Shown: positions 1 to 10,664 of the stretch, piece by piece | Layout: every line of letters starts with the position of its first letter | Position numbering within the stretch: position 1 is the stretch's first letter | Assembly: GCA_020881915.1 (NCBI GenBank) | Contig: JAJFPB010000004.1 | Coordinates: 2,170,001-2,234,000 of the forward strand | DNA from: Paramyrothecium sp. XJ0827 | Taxonomy: Eukaryota; Ascomycota; Sordariomycetes; Hypocreales; Stachybotryaceae | Length of the DNA: 64,000 nt | Direction: 5' to 3' | The notes under the pieces: generated by a model | The model's input: only the letters and a program-made list of their open reading frames with translations | Databases searched by the model: none | Told to the model about the DNA's origin: nothing | Made by a program: the position numbers and the translations under genes

Positions 1-2368
1 ATTTACGGCACGAGAAGCTGCTCCTGGTGAAGTGTCCAAGGGAGAGAGCGGTGCTATACGGGACGGTGCAGTAGTGAACTCGAAGAAACGAAAATCTCCC
101 AGCCCCGGCATCATCGAGGATCCTGCAGCCGGCAGTGCCATCGGCAGTGGGTTAGTCAACATTCGCCAGACCCTCAAAGAGCTTCCGCTCTTCTCGACGC
201 TTCCTCCAGACATCCTCCATTTCCTAGGCTTAAGCGCCCAGCCTAAAACCTACCATCCCTTCACCGACATCATACAGCAGGGAAGTAAGGGGAATGAAAT
301 CTTCTTCATCGTCAGGGGCGAGGCGGAGGTAATTCACGAGGAGGAAAAGGTGTCGGAGAGAACGGAGGGTGGTACCCGCTCAATCCAAAGAAGGCCGAGA
401 TTAAAGTCCGGGCAGTATTTCGGCGAGGTGGCGAGCTTGGGGTTGTCTCGGGGTCGAACTGCTACTGTGCGGTCCATCACCACCGTGGAATGTCTCATGA
501 TACCAGGGGATGCGCTCGATGAGCTTTGGAGGCGCTGCCCCCCGGATATCAAATCGCAGGTCGAAAAGACGGCACATGCGCGTTACAAAAACCCCTTGGA
601 CGATGTTGATATGCTCGATGTCGAGGGAAAAGTGAAGGCCAGGTCGGATCCCTCCACCCCTACGATAGCAGGCCAGCCTTCTTTACCTCACGTCACATTC
701 ACGACGCCGTCGAAGCCCAACTCACCCTGCAAGGACGACTCAGACATCATGGAACGCAAAGATCCAGACCCTTTCCTTAGTGTCGATATGGAAAATATCA
801 GAAGTAGACGGCGCCACTCGATCGCACCTCCGACTCCTCAGATAGAAACATCCACTCCGAAGACCAATGGGCTACATTCTCACCTCGTCGATATCACGCC
901 CATCAAGTTCGCATATACCCAAATGTCCGCCGACTCACAGACGCCGCCCGAGTCTGATGTTCCCGCCAAGCGAGTGCGGACGCTTCCAAGTCGACCGCAT
1001 GGTGCTCAAATGCCGTCCCTGTCGGATGACATTCTCATTCAAATCTTTAGACACTTCGATGTCGGTGAACTGCTTTGCCTCAGGCGGGTCAGCAACCACT
1101 GGCGCAAGATTCTCACAACATCGCCGAGGCTCTGCACAGAGGTCGACTTGTCCACATACAACCGCAAGGTCACCGACTATATTCTAGTACATATCCTCGC
1201 GCCGTTCATCGGAACTCGTGCGCTGATTGTGGACCTGAACAACTGTTTTCACATCACAGACGAAGGGTTCTCTGCGCTATGGAAGAAATGTGGAAAGAAT
1301 GTGAGGTGCTGGCGAATGCGTTCTGTTTGGGATGTATCCGCGAATCAGATACTCGAGATGAGCGAAAACGCCAAGGAACTGGAAGAGGTGGACTGGAGCA
1401 ACTGTCGAAAAGTTGGAGACAACCTGCTGGGTCGAGTTGTTGGCTGGGTTGTTCCCGAGCCACCCCCACAGAACAAGCAGGTTGTCATTTCGAGCTCGTC
1501 GAGTAAGTCGCGCAGCAGCAAGTCACAGGCCAGCAGCCAGCAACAGAAACCCCAGAACATGCCCGCGCCAGGGACTGTGATCGGATGCCCGAGGTTGAAG
1601 AGATTGAATTTGTCGTACTGCAAGCACATCACAGACCGCTCAATGGCTCATCTCGCAGCCCACGCCTCGAATCGAATCCAGTCACTCTCTTTGACTCGCT
1701 GCACCTCGATCACGGATGCCGGTTTTCAGTCATGGGCTCAATTCAGGTTCGAGAAGCTGACGCATTTGTGTCTTGCCGACTGCACGTACCTTTCAGATAA
1801 TGCCATTGTGGCTCTCGCCAATGCAGCCAAGAGACTCACGCACCTGGATTTGTCTTTCTGCTGTGCACTCTCCGATACGGCAACAGAAGTGGTTGCGCTG
1901 GGTCTGCCACGACTCCGTGAGTTGAGGCTGGCATTCTGCGGCAGCGCTGTGAGCGACAGCAGCTTGGAAAGCGTGGCTTTGCATCTTAACGAGTTGGAGG
2001 GCATCAGCGTCCGCGGCTGCGTCCGCGTCACCGGCAAAGGCGTGGAGAGCCTTGTCGGCGGGTGCGGAAGGCTTCAATGGGTCGATGTGAGCCAATGCCG
2101 CAACCTCGAGGGATGGCTGCGGGCTGGTGGCGTGACGAGATGGGGATACGACGACCGCCTGGGCAAGCCACTAGTGCTTGACGAGGGCTGGGCGCCGACC
2201 ATGAAGAACGATTTCAAAGAGAATGACAGGTCGATACCCAGGACGATGAGTGTGGCGATGCTCACGACACCGAGCTTTTTGCAAAGGTCAAACATTGGAC
2301 TGCCGGGCCACAGATCGAGACAGCCGGTGAGGTTTCTGACTGAAAAAGGATTTGAGGGGCTACGATGA
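1..2368 (+). CDS. Cyclic-nucleotide-binding / F-box / leucine-rich-repeat protein, 5' partial
   Basis: The frame is already open at base 2 and has no convincing ATG before the first domain, so the N-terminus lies outside the window; the stop is TGA at 2366-2368. Counting from base 32, residues about 46-170 form a cyclic-nucleotide-binding beta-roll, with the phosphate-binding-cassette pattern GQYFGEVASL followed by R-TATVRS. A Ser/Pro-rich linker follows, then an F-box at about 330-375 (LSDDILIQIFRHFDVGELL, then RRVSNHWR). The C-terminal half carries AMN1/GRR1-type leucine-rich repeats (LKRLNLSYCKHITDRSM, LTHLDLSFCCALSD). F-box/LRR proteins are substrate adaptors of SCF ubiquitin ligases, so a ligand-gated SCF adaptor is inferred. 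No introns are seen inside the window. Domain calls are firm; substrate and ligand are unknown, and a second nucleotide-binding domain could lie upstream. Confidence 0.85.
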   Translation, partial: FTAREAAPGEVSKGESGAIRDGAVVNSKKRKSPSPGIIEDPAAGSAIGSGLVNIRQTLKELPLFSTLPPDILHFLGLSAQPKTYHPFTDIIQQGSKGNEIFFIVRGEAEVIHEEEKVSERTEGGTRSIQRRPRLKSGQYFGEVASLGLSRGRTATVRSITTVECLMIPGDALDELWRRCPPDIKSQVEKTAHARYKNPLDDVDMLDVEGKVKARSDPSTPTIAGQPSLPHVTFTTPSKPNSPCKDDSDIMERKDPDPFLSVDMENIRSRRRHSIAPPTPQIETSTPKTNGLHSHLVDITPIKFAYTQMSADSQTPPESDVPAKRVRTLPSRPHGAQMPSLSDDILIQIFRHFDVGELLCLRRVSNHWRKILTTSPRLCTEVDLSTYNRKVTDYILVHILAPFIGTRALIVDLNNCFHITDEGFSALWKKCGKNVRCWRMRSVWDVSANQILEMSENAKELEEVDWSNCRKVGDNLLGRVVGWVVPEPPPQNKQVVISSSSSKSRSSKSQASSQQQKPQNMPAPGTVIGCPRLKRLNLSYCKHITDRSMAHLAAHASNRIQSLSLTRCTSITDAGFQSWAQFRFEKLTHLCLADCTYLSDNAIVALANAAKRLTHLDLSFCCALSDTATEVVALGLPRLRELRLAFCGSAVSDSSLESVALHLNELEGISVRGCVRVTGKGVESLVGGCGRLQWVDVSQCRNLEGWLRAGGVTRWGYDDRLGKPLVLDEGWAPTMKNDFKENDRSIPRTMSVAMLTTPSFLQRSNIGLPGHRSRQPVRFLTEKGFEGLR

Positions 2369-3469
2369 AGGGGGAGGGGGAAAGGGGCCGATAATGTATG
2401 ATTGCAGATGTGTGAGGTGTAAGTTGTTTTGGACAGATGTGCACTTTGCACTCACCAAGCGGGGAGAGAAGCGACTGGTTGAGTATTGAGTCAAGGAACT
2501 ATATGTGAGCGAGTATTTGGATTACTTATTTTTTGGTGCATATTTAGAGTGGAAGGGATATGTGAGATGATACCCGTTCTCATGACCGTACCATACCATA
2601 ATACTAGCATGATAAAGGAGGCACATCAATAAAGCTGATGATTGAAAAATAGCGCTGCATTCGGCTCTGGAAGCAGTTATGCCTTGGGCGGGTCAGACAA
2701 GGACCTTGAAGCGTCTAACAGTCGATGCTGTCCGTCACAGCTGTTGACCCTGGTACTCACGGAATAGCAGCTCCTTGCCTTGGCCGGGCGGGCTGCTAGG
2801 ACCTCCCGCTCAAAGGTCTGGTCTGTTAATAATAGTTTGCTGCCGAGGTGGACAGAGGCGCGCGCATGAGCGGGGGGGGGGGGGGGGTCTGACCTGGCCT
2901 GGCTTGGCCTCGACTGTTTACTAAGTGCCTCGGACCACCCCACCTTTCATCTAGTTTGAGAGTCTGAGCAGAGTTTCTGTAATAGGCCAAAGAGGTGCTT
3001 GCCTCCTCTGAGTGGGCAATAGGGCGCTGGCCGGCTCTGGACGCTGGCTCTAGGCGCTGTAGCATGCGAAACGTCAATGATTCCGTCATCCTTCCGCTAT
3101 CGCTGTCATGCCCAAGGACAGTACGGATAGTGTAAATCAGGTCCGGGGAGCACCGATGCTTGAGAATGAGATAGCTTTTTTCTTTCCGTTTTTTCTTTTC
3201 CCCTTTTCATTCCTGAAATTGACAAAGTGTAGAGGCGCAGGAAGGCAGAGCAGGCGAATTGGCCTCTGTTTGGATGCGCAACTAAGTCTAGCACCCACCT
3301 GGCTGAGACAATCCAACTCATACAGAAAAGAGCCGGAGCGGCCCGCTCGTCCCACAGTCGAAGTCATTTTGAGAAACTCGCGCTTCACTTCTTCTCTTCA
3401 AACCACCACGCAGCCCGCTTTCCGAACCTTTTCAGATCAGCTGGCGCTGCCTGTCGCATCGCGTCAATC
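2369..3469. other. Intergenic region with a 16-G homopolymer
   Basis: This holds the 3' flank of the F-box gene and the promoter side of the nicotinate phosphoribosyltransferase gene. No frame here looks coding. The one notable element is an uninterrupted run of 16 G at 2872-2887. The last 150 bases before 3470 are pyrimidine-rich, as is usual in fungal promoters. Confidence 0.6.
2872..2887. repeat. G16 homopolymer tract
   Basis: Sixteen consecutive G residues. The length could be affected by sequencing error. Confidence 0.8.
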
Positions 3470-5012
3470 ATGGACTTCAACAGCTCTTCGCCGTACCCCG
3501 AGGGGGTCATATCCTTTTTGGATACCGACCTGTACAAGTTGACTATGCAGTGCGCCGTCTTCAAGTTCTTCAAGGACGTCCCCGTAACCTATGCCTTCAC
3601 CAACCGCACGCCCGACAAGAAGCTATCTCGGGCGGCCTTCAAGTGGCTGCAGGAGCAGATCAACAGTATGTGATGCTCTCGTCTCCGCCCGCCGTGCTAT
3701 TGCATGTTGCCTCCTTGCTTCTGCCCCTCCCTCATAAGCACAAACCAGGTGAGCTGACTCAAGTCAAAACCACAGAGCTTGGCAACATCTCCCTCACAGC
3801 GGAGGAGCTGGAGTTTCTTCAACGTCATTGCAAGTACTTGACAAATGACTACCTTGATTTTCTCAAGGACTTCCGCCTGCGGCCTAGAGAGCAGGTTTCC
3901 GCCACTTTCAACCCCATTGGGGAGTCCACCGGTGCTGATTCGGAAATCGGCGACGCCAGCATCACAATCAAGGGCACATGGGCAGACACCATACTCTACG
4001 AGATTCCTCTTCTGGCCCTGACGTCAGAGGCCTACTTCCGCTTCATGGACACGGAGTGGAGCTACGAGGGCCAGGAGGAAAAGGCGTTTGACAAGGGCTT
4101 GCGTCTACTCGAGGCAGGTTGTGACACCTCTGAATTCGGCACACGCCGGCGCCGCGATTATCACACCCAAGCACTTGTCTTCCGTGGCTTGGTAAAGGCT
4201 TCAAAGGAGGCGCAGGCCAAGGGCTACCCTGGAAAACTGGCCGGTACCAGCAACGTTCACCTTGCCATGCGCTTCGGCATCCCCCCAATCGGCACTGTGG
4301 CGCATGAGTGGTTCATGGGAATTGCTGCCATCACTGGCGATTATAAGACTGCCACGGAGAACGCGCTGCGATACTGGGTTAGCTGCTTCGGCAATGACCT
4401 CGCCATTGCGCTGACTGACACATTTGGCACGCCAGAGTTCCTCAGGGCGTTCAAGCAGCCAGTTCATCCTCTTGAAGGCGGCTTCGCGCCCGAGACATTC
4501 CAGAAACCCGATGGGTCCGTGAAGACATACGCCGAAGTATTCACTGGCGTTCGACAAGACTCGGGCGATCCCGCCCAGTTTGTGGCCATGATGCGCAAGT
4601 ATTACGATAGTCAAGGAATCGCGGACAAGAAGGTCATCGTCTTTTCCGACTCTCTCAACATAGAGCGCTGCTTGGAGTATAAGCAAGTTTCAGAAGCCTC
4701 CGGCTTCATACCTCGCTTTGGTGTTGGAACTTTCCTGACGAACGACTTTGTGAATCTCAAGACTGGTGCCAAGTCGGCGCCACTGAACATTGTCATCAAG
4801 CTCAGCTCGGCAGCAGGTCGACCTGCGATCAAAATCAGGTGAGAATGACTGCAAGATTCTCAGCCTTTGACAGTATTAATGCCGCCTGTTTTAGTGATAA
4901 CATTGGCAAGAATACCGGTGACCAAGAGACAGTGGAGAAAGTCAAGCATGAGCTCGGCTACGTTGAGCGTGACTGGGAGGGTGGAGATGAAACCTCACGA
5001 TGGGGCAAATGA
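3470..5012 (+). CDS. NPT1: Nicotinate phosphoribosyltransferase
   Basis: Converts nicotinate and PRPP (with ATP) to nicotinate mononucleotide, the entry step of Preiss-Handler NAD salvage. Three exons are modelled: 3470-3665, 3776-4838 and 4895-5012. Intron 1 has donor GTATGT, branch GCTGAC and acceptor ACAG; intron 2 has donor GTGAGA and acceptor TTTTAG. Splicing restores EQINK-LGNISLT and [14 protein letters not shown], giving 458 aa, near the usual fungal length. Diagnostic segments are [10 protein letters not shown] near the N-terminus, [10 protein letters not shown] at about residue 238 (its His matches the phosphorylated histidine of yeast Npt1), [10 protein letters not shown], and a C-terminus ending [14 protein letters not shown]. 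The start ATG follows a CT-rich leader and precedes the conserved [13 protein letters not shown]. No targeting signal is seen; cytosolic or nuclear location is expected from the family. Confidence 0.95.
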
Positions 5013-5759
5013 ACCATTTTCGACGGCTACGCACATTGCACTCCTAAAATACTGGTATGTGGCCGGTGAAAAAGACATTCACGGGTGCGAACCCGACCTT
5101 GATCTTACAGCTGGCCCAACGTGAAGGGCGGCTGAGATGTGATGCCGGCAGCATGCCGCGAGCAGAGGCACAAACGTCCAGGACAGTGAATGGTTAGATG
5201 ATTTGAGGAGTTGTGAGCTTGCATCGGTGCACCGGTGTAGTTCGAAATACCGCGAAAAGGAATAACAGCATGTAATGGAGGGTGGTTGGTGAGCAGCTCT
5301 AGAGACTGGTTCTCGAACAAGCCAGAATTGATGCGAGCAGTATGCAGCAAATTGCAATAAATCAAGTCCCAAAACGAAGCATGTGACGATGCCCGCGCCT
5401 CTTCATTACCCTTGAAAAATTGGACCCTGCGGAGTTTAGACCTGGTAGCGATTTTTGTGAGGGAATATGCCTTAGTACCGGGTGGACTCTGCCATCGTCG
5501 TAACTCCGAGGCTACCCTTACCTTTGGTAGCTGACCTTTCAGTGGAGGTTTTTGGCGGAACATTTGTCTGGAAAGATGCGGAAGGTTCCACCACGTGACA
5601 GCCGGGCTTTATGTAAGCTAATACCGAACGTCATGCTTAGCTCCACGAGCAGCCAGCTAGCAATCGACTACGCCATCATATTTGGGCTCTGTCCCTTCAC
5701 GATTTCTTCCTACTTCCCCCTCCTCCCCATTCACTAATACACCTTGAGCAACACCATAA
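5013..5759. other. Intergenic region, no gene seen
   Basis: 3' flank of the NPT1 gene and promoter of the GHITM-like gene. The last 60 bases are strongly CT-rich (TTCCTACTTCCCCCTCCTCC at 5707-5726), a common fungal core-promoter feature. No coding frame or RNA gene was recognised. Confidence 0.5.
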
Positions 5760-6874
5760 ATGTCGTTCATGTTCAGCATCCGACAGGGCCCTGCGCGCCT
5801 AGCGCAGCGCCTGCCCGAACACCTCTCCAAATCCGCTCTCCGCAATGCCGCCATGCCCATGCGAAGCCTCCACCAGTCCTCACAGTCCGCCGCCGCCGCC
5901 CGCAAGAGCGCCGCCAGCTTCTTCACGCCGCGCGTGTCGTCGGCCGTGGCCACGCGCAGCGCCTTCGCTCGCTCCTCCGTCCGAGCCTACCACCAGGACG
6001 TCGCGCGGTCGCAGCAGCCGGCATCGCCGGCGTGGCGCAAGCTCATGGTCGGCGGCGCCATCTTCGGCGGTACGCTCGTCGCCATCAACACCGTCTTCAA
6101 CCGCGAGACGAGGGAGGATGGCGGCATGCCGCTCTATGAGCGCGAGTACCTCAACCAGACCTTCCTGCACACAGGTCTGGGCATCGGCATCATCGGCCTG
6201 ACGGCCCGGCAGATGGTCCAGACTGGCTTCGTGTACCGTCTGATGGTCACCAACCCCTGGGTCGTCGGTCTTGGTGGCCTGGCGCTGAGCTTCGCCACCA
6301 TGATTGGCACTCGATCCATCAGCCCCGATAAGTATGTACCCTGCGGCTTGATTTCCCCTTGAGAGTCTTTACTGACCATGAGTGCAGCTACATTCCCAAG
6401 TATGCTCTGTGGACCGCTTTCAACGCCACCCAGGCCGCTTTCGTTGCACCCCTCCTCGCTTTCGTCCCGATGCCCATCCTCGCTCGTGCCGGTGTCTACA
6501 CCCTCGCCATGATGGGTGCTCTCTCCGTCGTCGGCGCGACCGCTAAACAGGAAAAGTACCTCTACATCGGCGGACCTCTCCTGGCTGGTGCTGCCATCGT
6601 TGCTGCCTCCGGCTTCGCCCCGCTGCTCATCCCTGCCACGGCTGTCCGAACTCTCGCCTTCACCGAGAACATCTGGCTGTATGGTGGCTTGGCCCTCTTC
6701 GGCGGCTTCACTCTCTATGACGTCCAAAAGGTTCTGCACCATGCTAGGCTCGCCCAGGCTGGTTACATGAAGCGTGACCCCGTCAACGAGAGTATTTCGC
6801 TGGAGCTGGACTTCCTTAACATCTTCATCCGCATGGTTCAGATCATGACCATGTCCAACCAGCGGAGGAAGTAA
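5760..6874 (+). CDS. Mitochondrial Bax-inhibitor-1 / GHITM-like membrane protein
   Basis: Two exons, 5760-6331 and 6388-6874, encode 352 aa. The 56-nt intron has donor GTATGT, branch ACTGAC and acceptor GCAG, and joins SPDN to YIPKYALW. The first ~80 residues are rich in Arg, Ser and Ala with almost no acidic residues (RQGPARLAQRLPEH, AARKSAASFF), typical of a mitochondrial presequence. About seven hydrophobic segments follow (for example GLGIGIIGLTARQM, VVGLGGLALSFATMIG, ALWTAFNATQAAFVAPLLAF), and the C-terminal NIWLYGGLALFGGFTLYDVQK with the later SLELDFLNIFIRM matches the BI-1 family end. The human relative GHITM (MICS1/TMBIM5) acts in the inner membrane in cristae organisation and ion exchange; the same location is inferred here. 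The start is the ATG next to the CT-rich leader. Confidence 0.88.
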
Positions 6875-7293
6875 ACAGTACGTGGGGGAGTAGGTTGGCT
6901 CTTGCGTGCTTGTACATTTAGACGGATTATAGTGATATCACAAGAGGCAAAAACTCCTCTCCTGCTTAATGGGTTTAGTAACCCAGACTTAGCCAAAGGC
7001 AAAGCAAGTAGTAAATCAATAAATAAAAACTTGGAATGACACAATACATTGTAACTGCAAATCAATCTTCTGAAGTTCTCTCTAACAATTCAACACAATT
7101 CAAGTAAACTCACATGGAAATAAATTGTGTAAACAAATTTTAAACGCTTCGTTCTTACTGACGACGACTTTTCCATATTCCAAGTTTGCCAAGATTGTTT
7201 CTTATTAAATTCAAATTCAGTCCAATGACGTGCGCCTTTGACCCATGATACGCTCCAAAGAATCTATAATTTCTCCCTAACTATATCGCCAAG
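6875..7293. other. Convergent intergenic region, AT-rich
   Basis: The shared 3' flank of the GHITM-like gene (plus) and the msrA gene (minus). It is clearly more AT-rich than its neighbours, with runs such as AATAAATAAAAAC near 7017-7029, as expected for 3' UTR and polyadenylation regions. No gene is seen. Confidence 0.5.
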
Positions 7294-7977
7294 TCACTGA
7301 AGAGGAGGCAATGATCGCAGGAAGTGACTGGGGCATTCGTAGCCAGCTGGGTTCTTGTTGAGATACAGCTGGTGGTACTCCTCCGCAGACCACCACTTGC
7401 CAGCTGGGGCAATCTCGGTGACGACACCACCCTTCCACCACTGATCGTTGACCTGGCTCGTGACTTCGCGAGCAATCTTCTCCTGCTCCTCGTCATAGAA
7501 GTAGATGGCTGAGCGGTACTGGGGTCCCGTGTCCGGACCCTGGCGGTTCAGCGTCGTCGGGTCGTGCATGCGGTAGAAGAACTCAAGGAGTTGGCGGTAG
7601 GAGACCTGCTTGGGATCGAAGATGATTTGAGCAGCTTCGGCATCTAGTGCAGCTCGTTAGCAACGCTTCCAATAAGTAATATATGCAGAATAGGGCGAGG
7701 GCTTACGGCCGGTCTTTCCGCCGCAGACGGCGCGGTAAGAGGGGTTTTCGAGATCACCTCCAATGTATCCGACCTTGCAGTCAAGCAGGCCCTTGCCGTT
7801 GAAGTGCTTGCGGTAGAGATGCTCAGTGCCCCAGAAGCAGCCCGCAGCGACGGTGCAGCGCTGTGCTCCCTCGGGAATGGACGCAGCGGCAGCGGCAGAG
7901 GAGTCAGGCGCGATAGAAAGGCGCGCGGAGTGACTAAATGGCCGGAAGAGGCGCGCAAGGAAAGGTGGCAGGGCCAT
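7294..7977 (-). CDS. msrA: Peptide methionine-S-sulfoxide reductase MsrA
   Basis: Reduces methionine-S-sulfoxide in proteins and free methionine. Exon 1 is 7977-7707 and exon 2 is 7643-7294. The 63-nt intron (GTAAGC...CTAG) restores GGKTG-HAEAAQIIFDP, an MsrA signature, and the product is 206 aa, normal for the family. The catalytic motif GCFWG puts the nucleophilic Cys at residue 47; the conserved QYRSAIYFYDEEQ and the C-terminal AGYECPSH are also present. The chosen ATG opens a basic, Ser/Ala-rich leader (MALPPFLARLFRPFSHSARL) that could target mitochondria. The same frame stays open for about 300 codons upstream, so a longer N-terminus cannot be excluded (see the extension at 7978-8877). 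The upstream neighbour on the same strand is the MFS transporter ending at 8937. Confidence 0.93.
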
Positions 7978-8877
7978 GATGGTGACAGATATGGCGAGGA
8001 TAAACAGCGATGCGTATGTGACTAGAGGAAGTCGGCGGCGGGGTTGTCGGATGCTGTCCGGGGACGGAATGATGGGCGAAATGTAAATCTGCAAGGCGTG
8101 CTCCGCGCGGGTGTAGGAATCTGAGTGGATTATGGAGGGGATCGCGAAGAGGGAAGAGAAGTGGATGCTCTTGCTGGAGTAAGACGATTGGTGGCGATGG
8201 AGGTTTCTGGAATGGCGGGACACCCAAGCAGACCCTCTTTCGTCGTCGTCGATTTTGTCAATAATTGCGGACAGGGGTTTGAACCGAGGCGGCTGAACAG
8301 CAGCAGGAGTAGATTGACCGGAGGCAATGGTAAATATCGTCGAGCGCAGGCGTTTGGGATTGGGCTTGGGAGGGATCGAGGGCGGATTATTGTGGGGGAC
8401 GGAGGGGCAGCTGTCGTTGACGTGATATGGCGAATTTGGAGCTCTGACAGCCGCCTCATCCCCGAGCTTGCCGTAATCCATGCCTTGCCCGATACGGAAA
8501 TCGAGGGTCCCTTGCTGTGGCTGCCCGCCGAAACCCCCAAAAAAGTTCAGACCAGGACCCTGAAATATGCGATAAGACTGTCTGGCAGGAGGATGACGCA
8601 ACGTCGCGAACGGTTTCACTTTACAATAGATACGAGGAAGGTAGGGATCGACAAGGAGGCAAATGGACCAGGAATCAATGAATATCAAAGGCATGCATGT
8701 TTTAAAGTATACGAATTCGCCGAATCTGAGAAATATACCGCGCCCTGCGGTCTTCCTACCTCGCTGAGCGTATCGTGTAGACCCTGCTTGCCCTTGTACC
8801 TTCCCTGCAGAGTGGCATCTCTTGGCAACCAAAAACAAAATGGTCTGGGGTTCGTCATCATTATCCGTCATCGTCAT
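7978..8877 (-). other. Long open frame continuous with the msrA start; unassigned
   Basis: On the minus strand the msrA reading frame stays free of stops from the chosen start back to an ATG at 8877 (300 codons). The middle part has codon use resembling coding DNA, with many C-ending codons, and reads as a Gly-rich segment (GPGLNFFGGFGGQPQQG) followed by Pro- and Ser-rich sequence and a hydrophobic stretch just before the msrA ATG. I recognise no domain. It could be a long N-terminal extension, part of a separate spliced gene, or a chance open leader; the plus strand is also open over 8125-8892. Confidence 0.35.
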
Positions 8878-8936
8878 ATCCTACATCTGTAAAATCCCGC
8901 TGAAACATTCAACGTCGTCCCACTCATAAACAGCTC

Positions 8937-10664
8937 TCAAACCTTTGACGCATGCTCATGAAGACCATGCCCAGCCGTCAACTTATCGTCCGTGCTGCTT
9001 CGCTCCGATGTCTGTTCTTCACTGGGGCCAGAGAGATCGACCCGAGCTCGCCAACCCATGTACCACGGCCCGGAGAACAGCTCGGCCATGCGCTCCATGG
9101 GCACACCCTTTGTCTCCGGGGCCCACAGGCCAAGGATGATTAGGCCTATCGCGCAGACGCACGCCCAGAAGACGTAGGCGCCCCAGATATCCAGGCTCTG
9201 GAACATGTTGGGCGTCACCCGCACGACGGCAAACTGGAAGAACCAGTGAACCGTCATGTTGGCTGCGTAGCAAACGCTCCGAATCCGCGTCGGGTAGATC
9301 TCCGTACCATAGAGGTACTGGACCGTGCAGAGCCCGATGGACCACCCGACGGCATACACGAAGACGGATGCAATAGCCGCATCGGAGGCGGCCTTATTCT
9401 CAGAGCCCATGAACAGGGCCATGTAAACGGCCATGTATATGTGCGTCGCACACTGCATGGACAAGCCCCAGATGAAGCAACGTCTGCGGCCAAAGTAGTC
9501 CACCAGACCCCAGGTGAACACCATGGTGAACACGAGCTTCACTGCGCCGTATGCGCCGGAGGTGATCAGCGATTGGTTCGAGCTGTCGACTCCAGCCCAG
9601 CGAAAGATCTGCGGGATGTAGTAAGTAATTCCGTTGCCTCCTGACCACTGAGCAATGGTCTGCATGGCTGTGCCCAGGAAGAATCGTTGCCTGTAGCTGG
9701 GGGTTGTGGCAATTTCCTTGATAATTGTCCACGGCGAACTGTTCGCCAAAACCTGCTGCCTCGTATGAAGGCTCTCGTGGAGTTCGATAAACTCCTTCTC
9801 AAGCTCCAGGTCTGTGCTATCCCTATTTCGAAGACGAGCAAGAACGGCCCTTGCCTCCTCGCCTCGGTCTTTGGAGGCTAACCAACGCGGTGTGTCCGCG
9901 ATGAAGAGAGAGGCAAGCAGCGCAAAGCCGACAGGGATGAGTGGTACAGCAATAACAACGCGGTATTGCGCCGGTGTGGCCGCCATGGACTTCCCGGCAC
10001 CATAGCTGATGAAGAAGCCTACCAGGTTGGTGTGAGTAACATACGAGAGGCGGACAAATTGTGGATTGCAAATTTCTTACCAAGCATCAAGAATGTCAGC
10101 AGTACCACCATGTATATGGAGACGATCATGCCTCGGGAGCGTGCCGGGGCAATCTCAGAAAGATACAGTGGTGCTGTGACTGTCAGCCCTCCGGCGCCGA
10201 GGCCACTCCAAATGCGCCCGAACAGCAAAACACCTAATATGCCCGAAGCGAAGATTGTGACGAATATGCCACTCATCCATATCACAACACAGATCTGCCA
10301 TGTTCGCAGGCGACCAATGCGATCGGTCACCAGCAAAGCCAGCACAGCACCTATAGCGGCCCCCAACACTCCAAAGGACGAGATGTTGGCTTTCCGTGAC
10401 GCGAGAGCTGTCTGTGACCCGGTCCATTGTTCCGGAGTGAGTCCGAAATCCTCCAGGAAGGAATTAAGATCTTTGGCACCGGCGAAACCGCCTTCATCGT
10501 ATCCTATAGACGCAACACTAGTCAGCCATCTCCTCAGGTGACGGGCTGGAAGAGTTTGCATGAGTAAATGCGTGTCGCATCATGAAGCTAATGTTACCTT
10601 TCGGAATTGACCCGCAAGCAATCACGACAATCGCTAGCAGGTAGTAGAAGTTTAGTCGAGCCAT
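8937..10664 (-). CDS. MFS sugar/quinate-permease-like transporter
   Basis: A sugar-porter-family permease of 523 aa, the usual length, in three exons: 10664-10598, 10503-10081 and 10018-8937. Intron 1 (94 nt, GTAACA, branch GCTGAC, acceptor TATAG) rebuilds PKGYDEGGFAG, the loop after the first membrane segment; intron 2 (62 nt, GTAAGA...GTAG) rebuilds LMLGFFISYGAG. Family markers are DRIGRLRTWQ after TM2, the TM4-TM5 segment GLGAGGLTVTAPLYLSEIAPARSRG, IADTPRWLASKDR, DYFGRRRC in the second half, and a terminal PETKGVPMERM typical of quinate-permease-like members. It shares a divergent promoter with the amidohydrolase at 11617, which suggests co-regulation and a substrate related to that enzyme. 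An alternative ATG lies at 10730. Substrate assignment is an inference. Confidence 0.87.

Noticed and set aside
8125..8892. 255-codon plus-strand frame opposite the msrA extension
   Set aside because: It shows no domain, and the minus-strand frame has better codon pattern and continuity with msrA; kept only as a caution.
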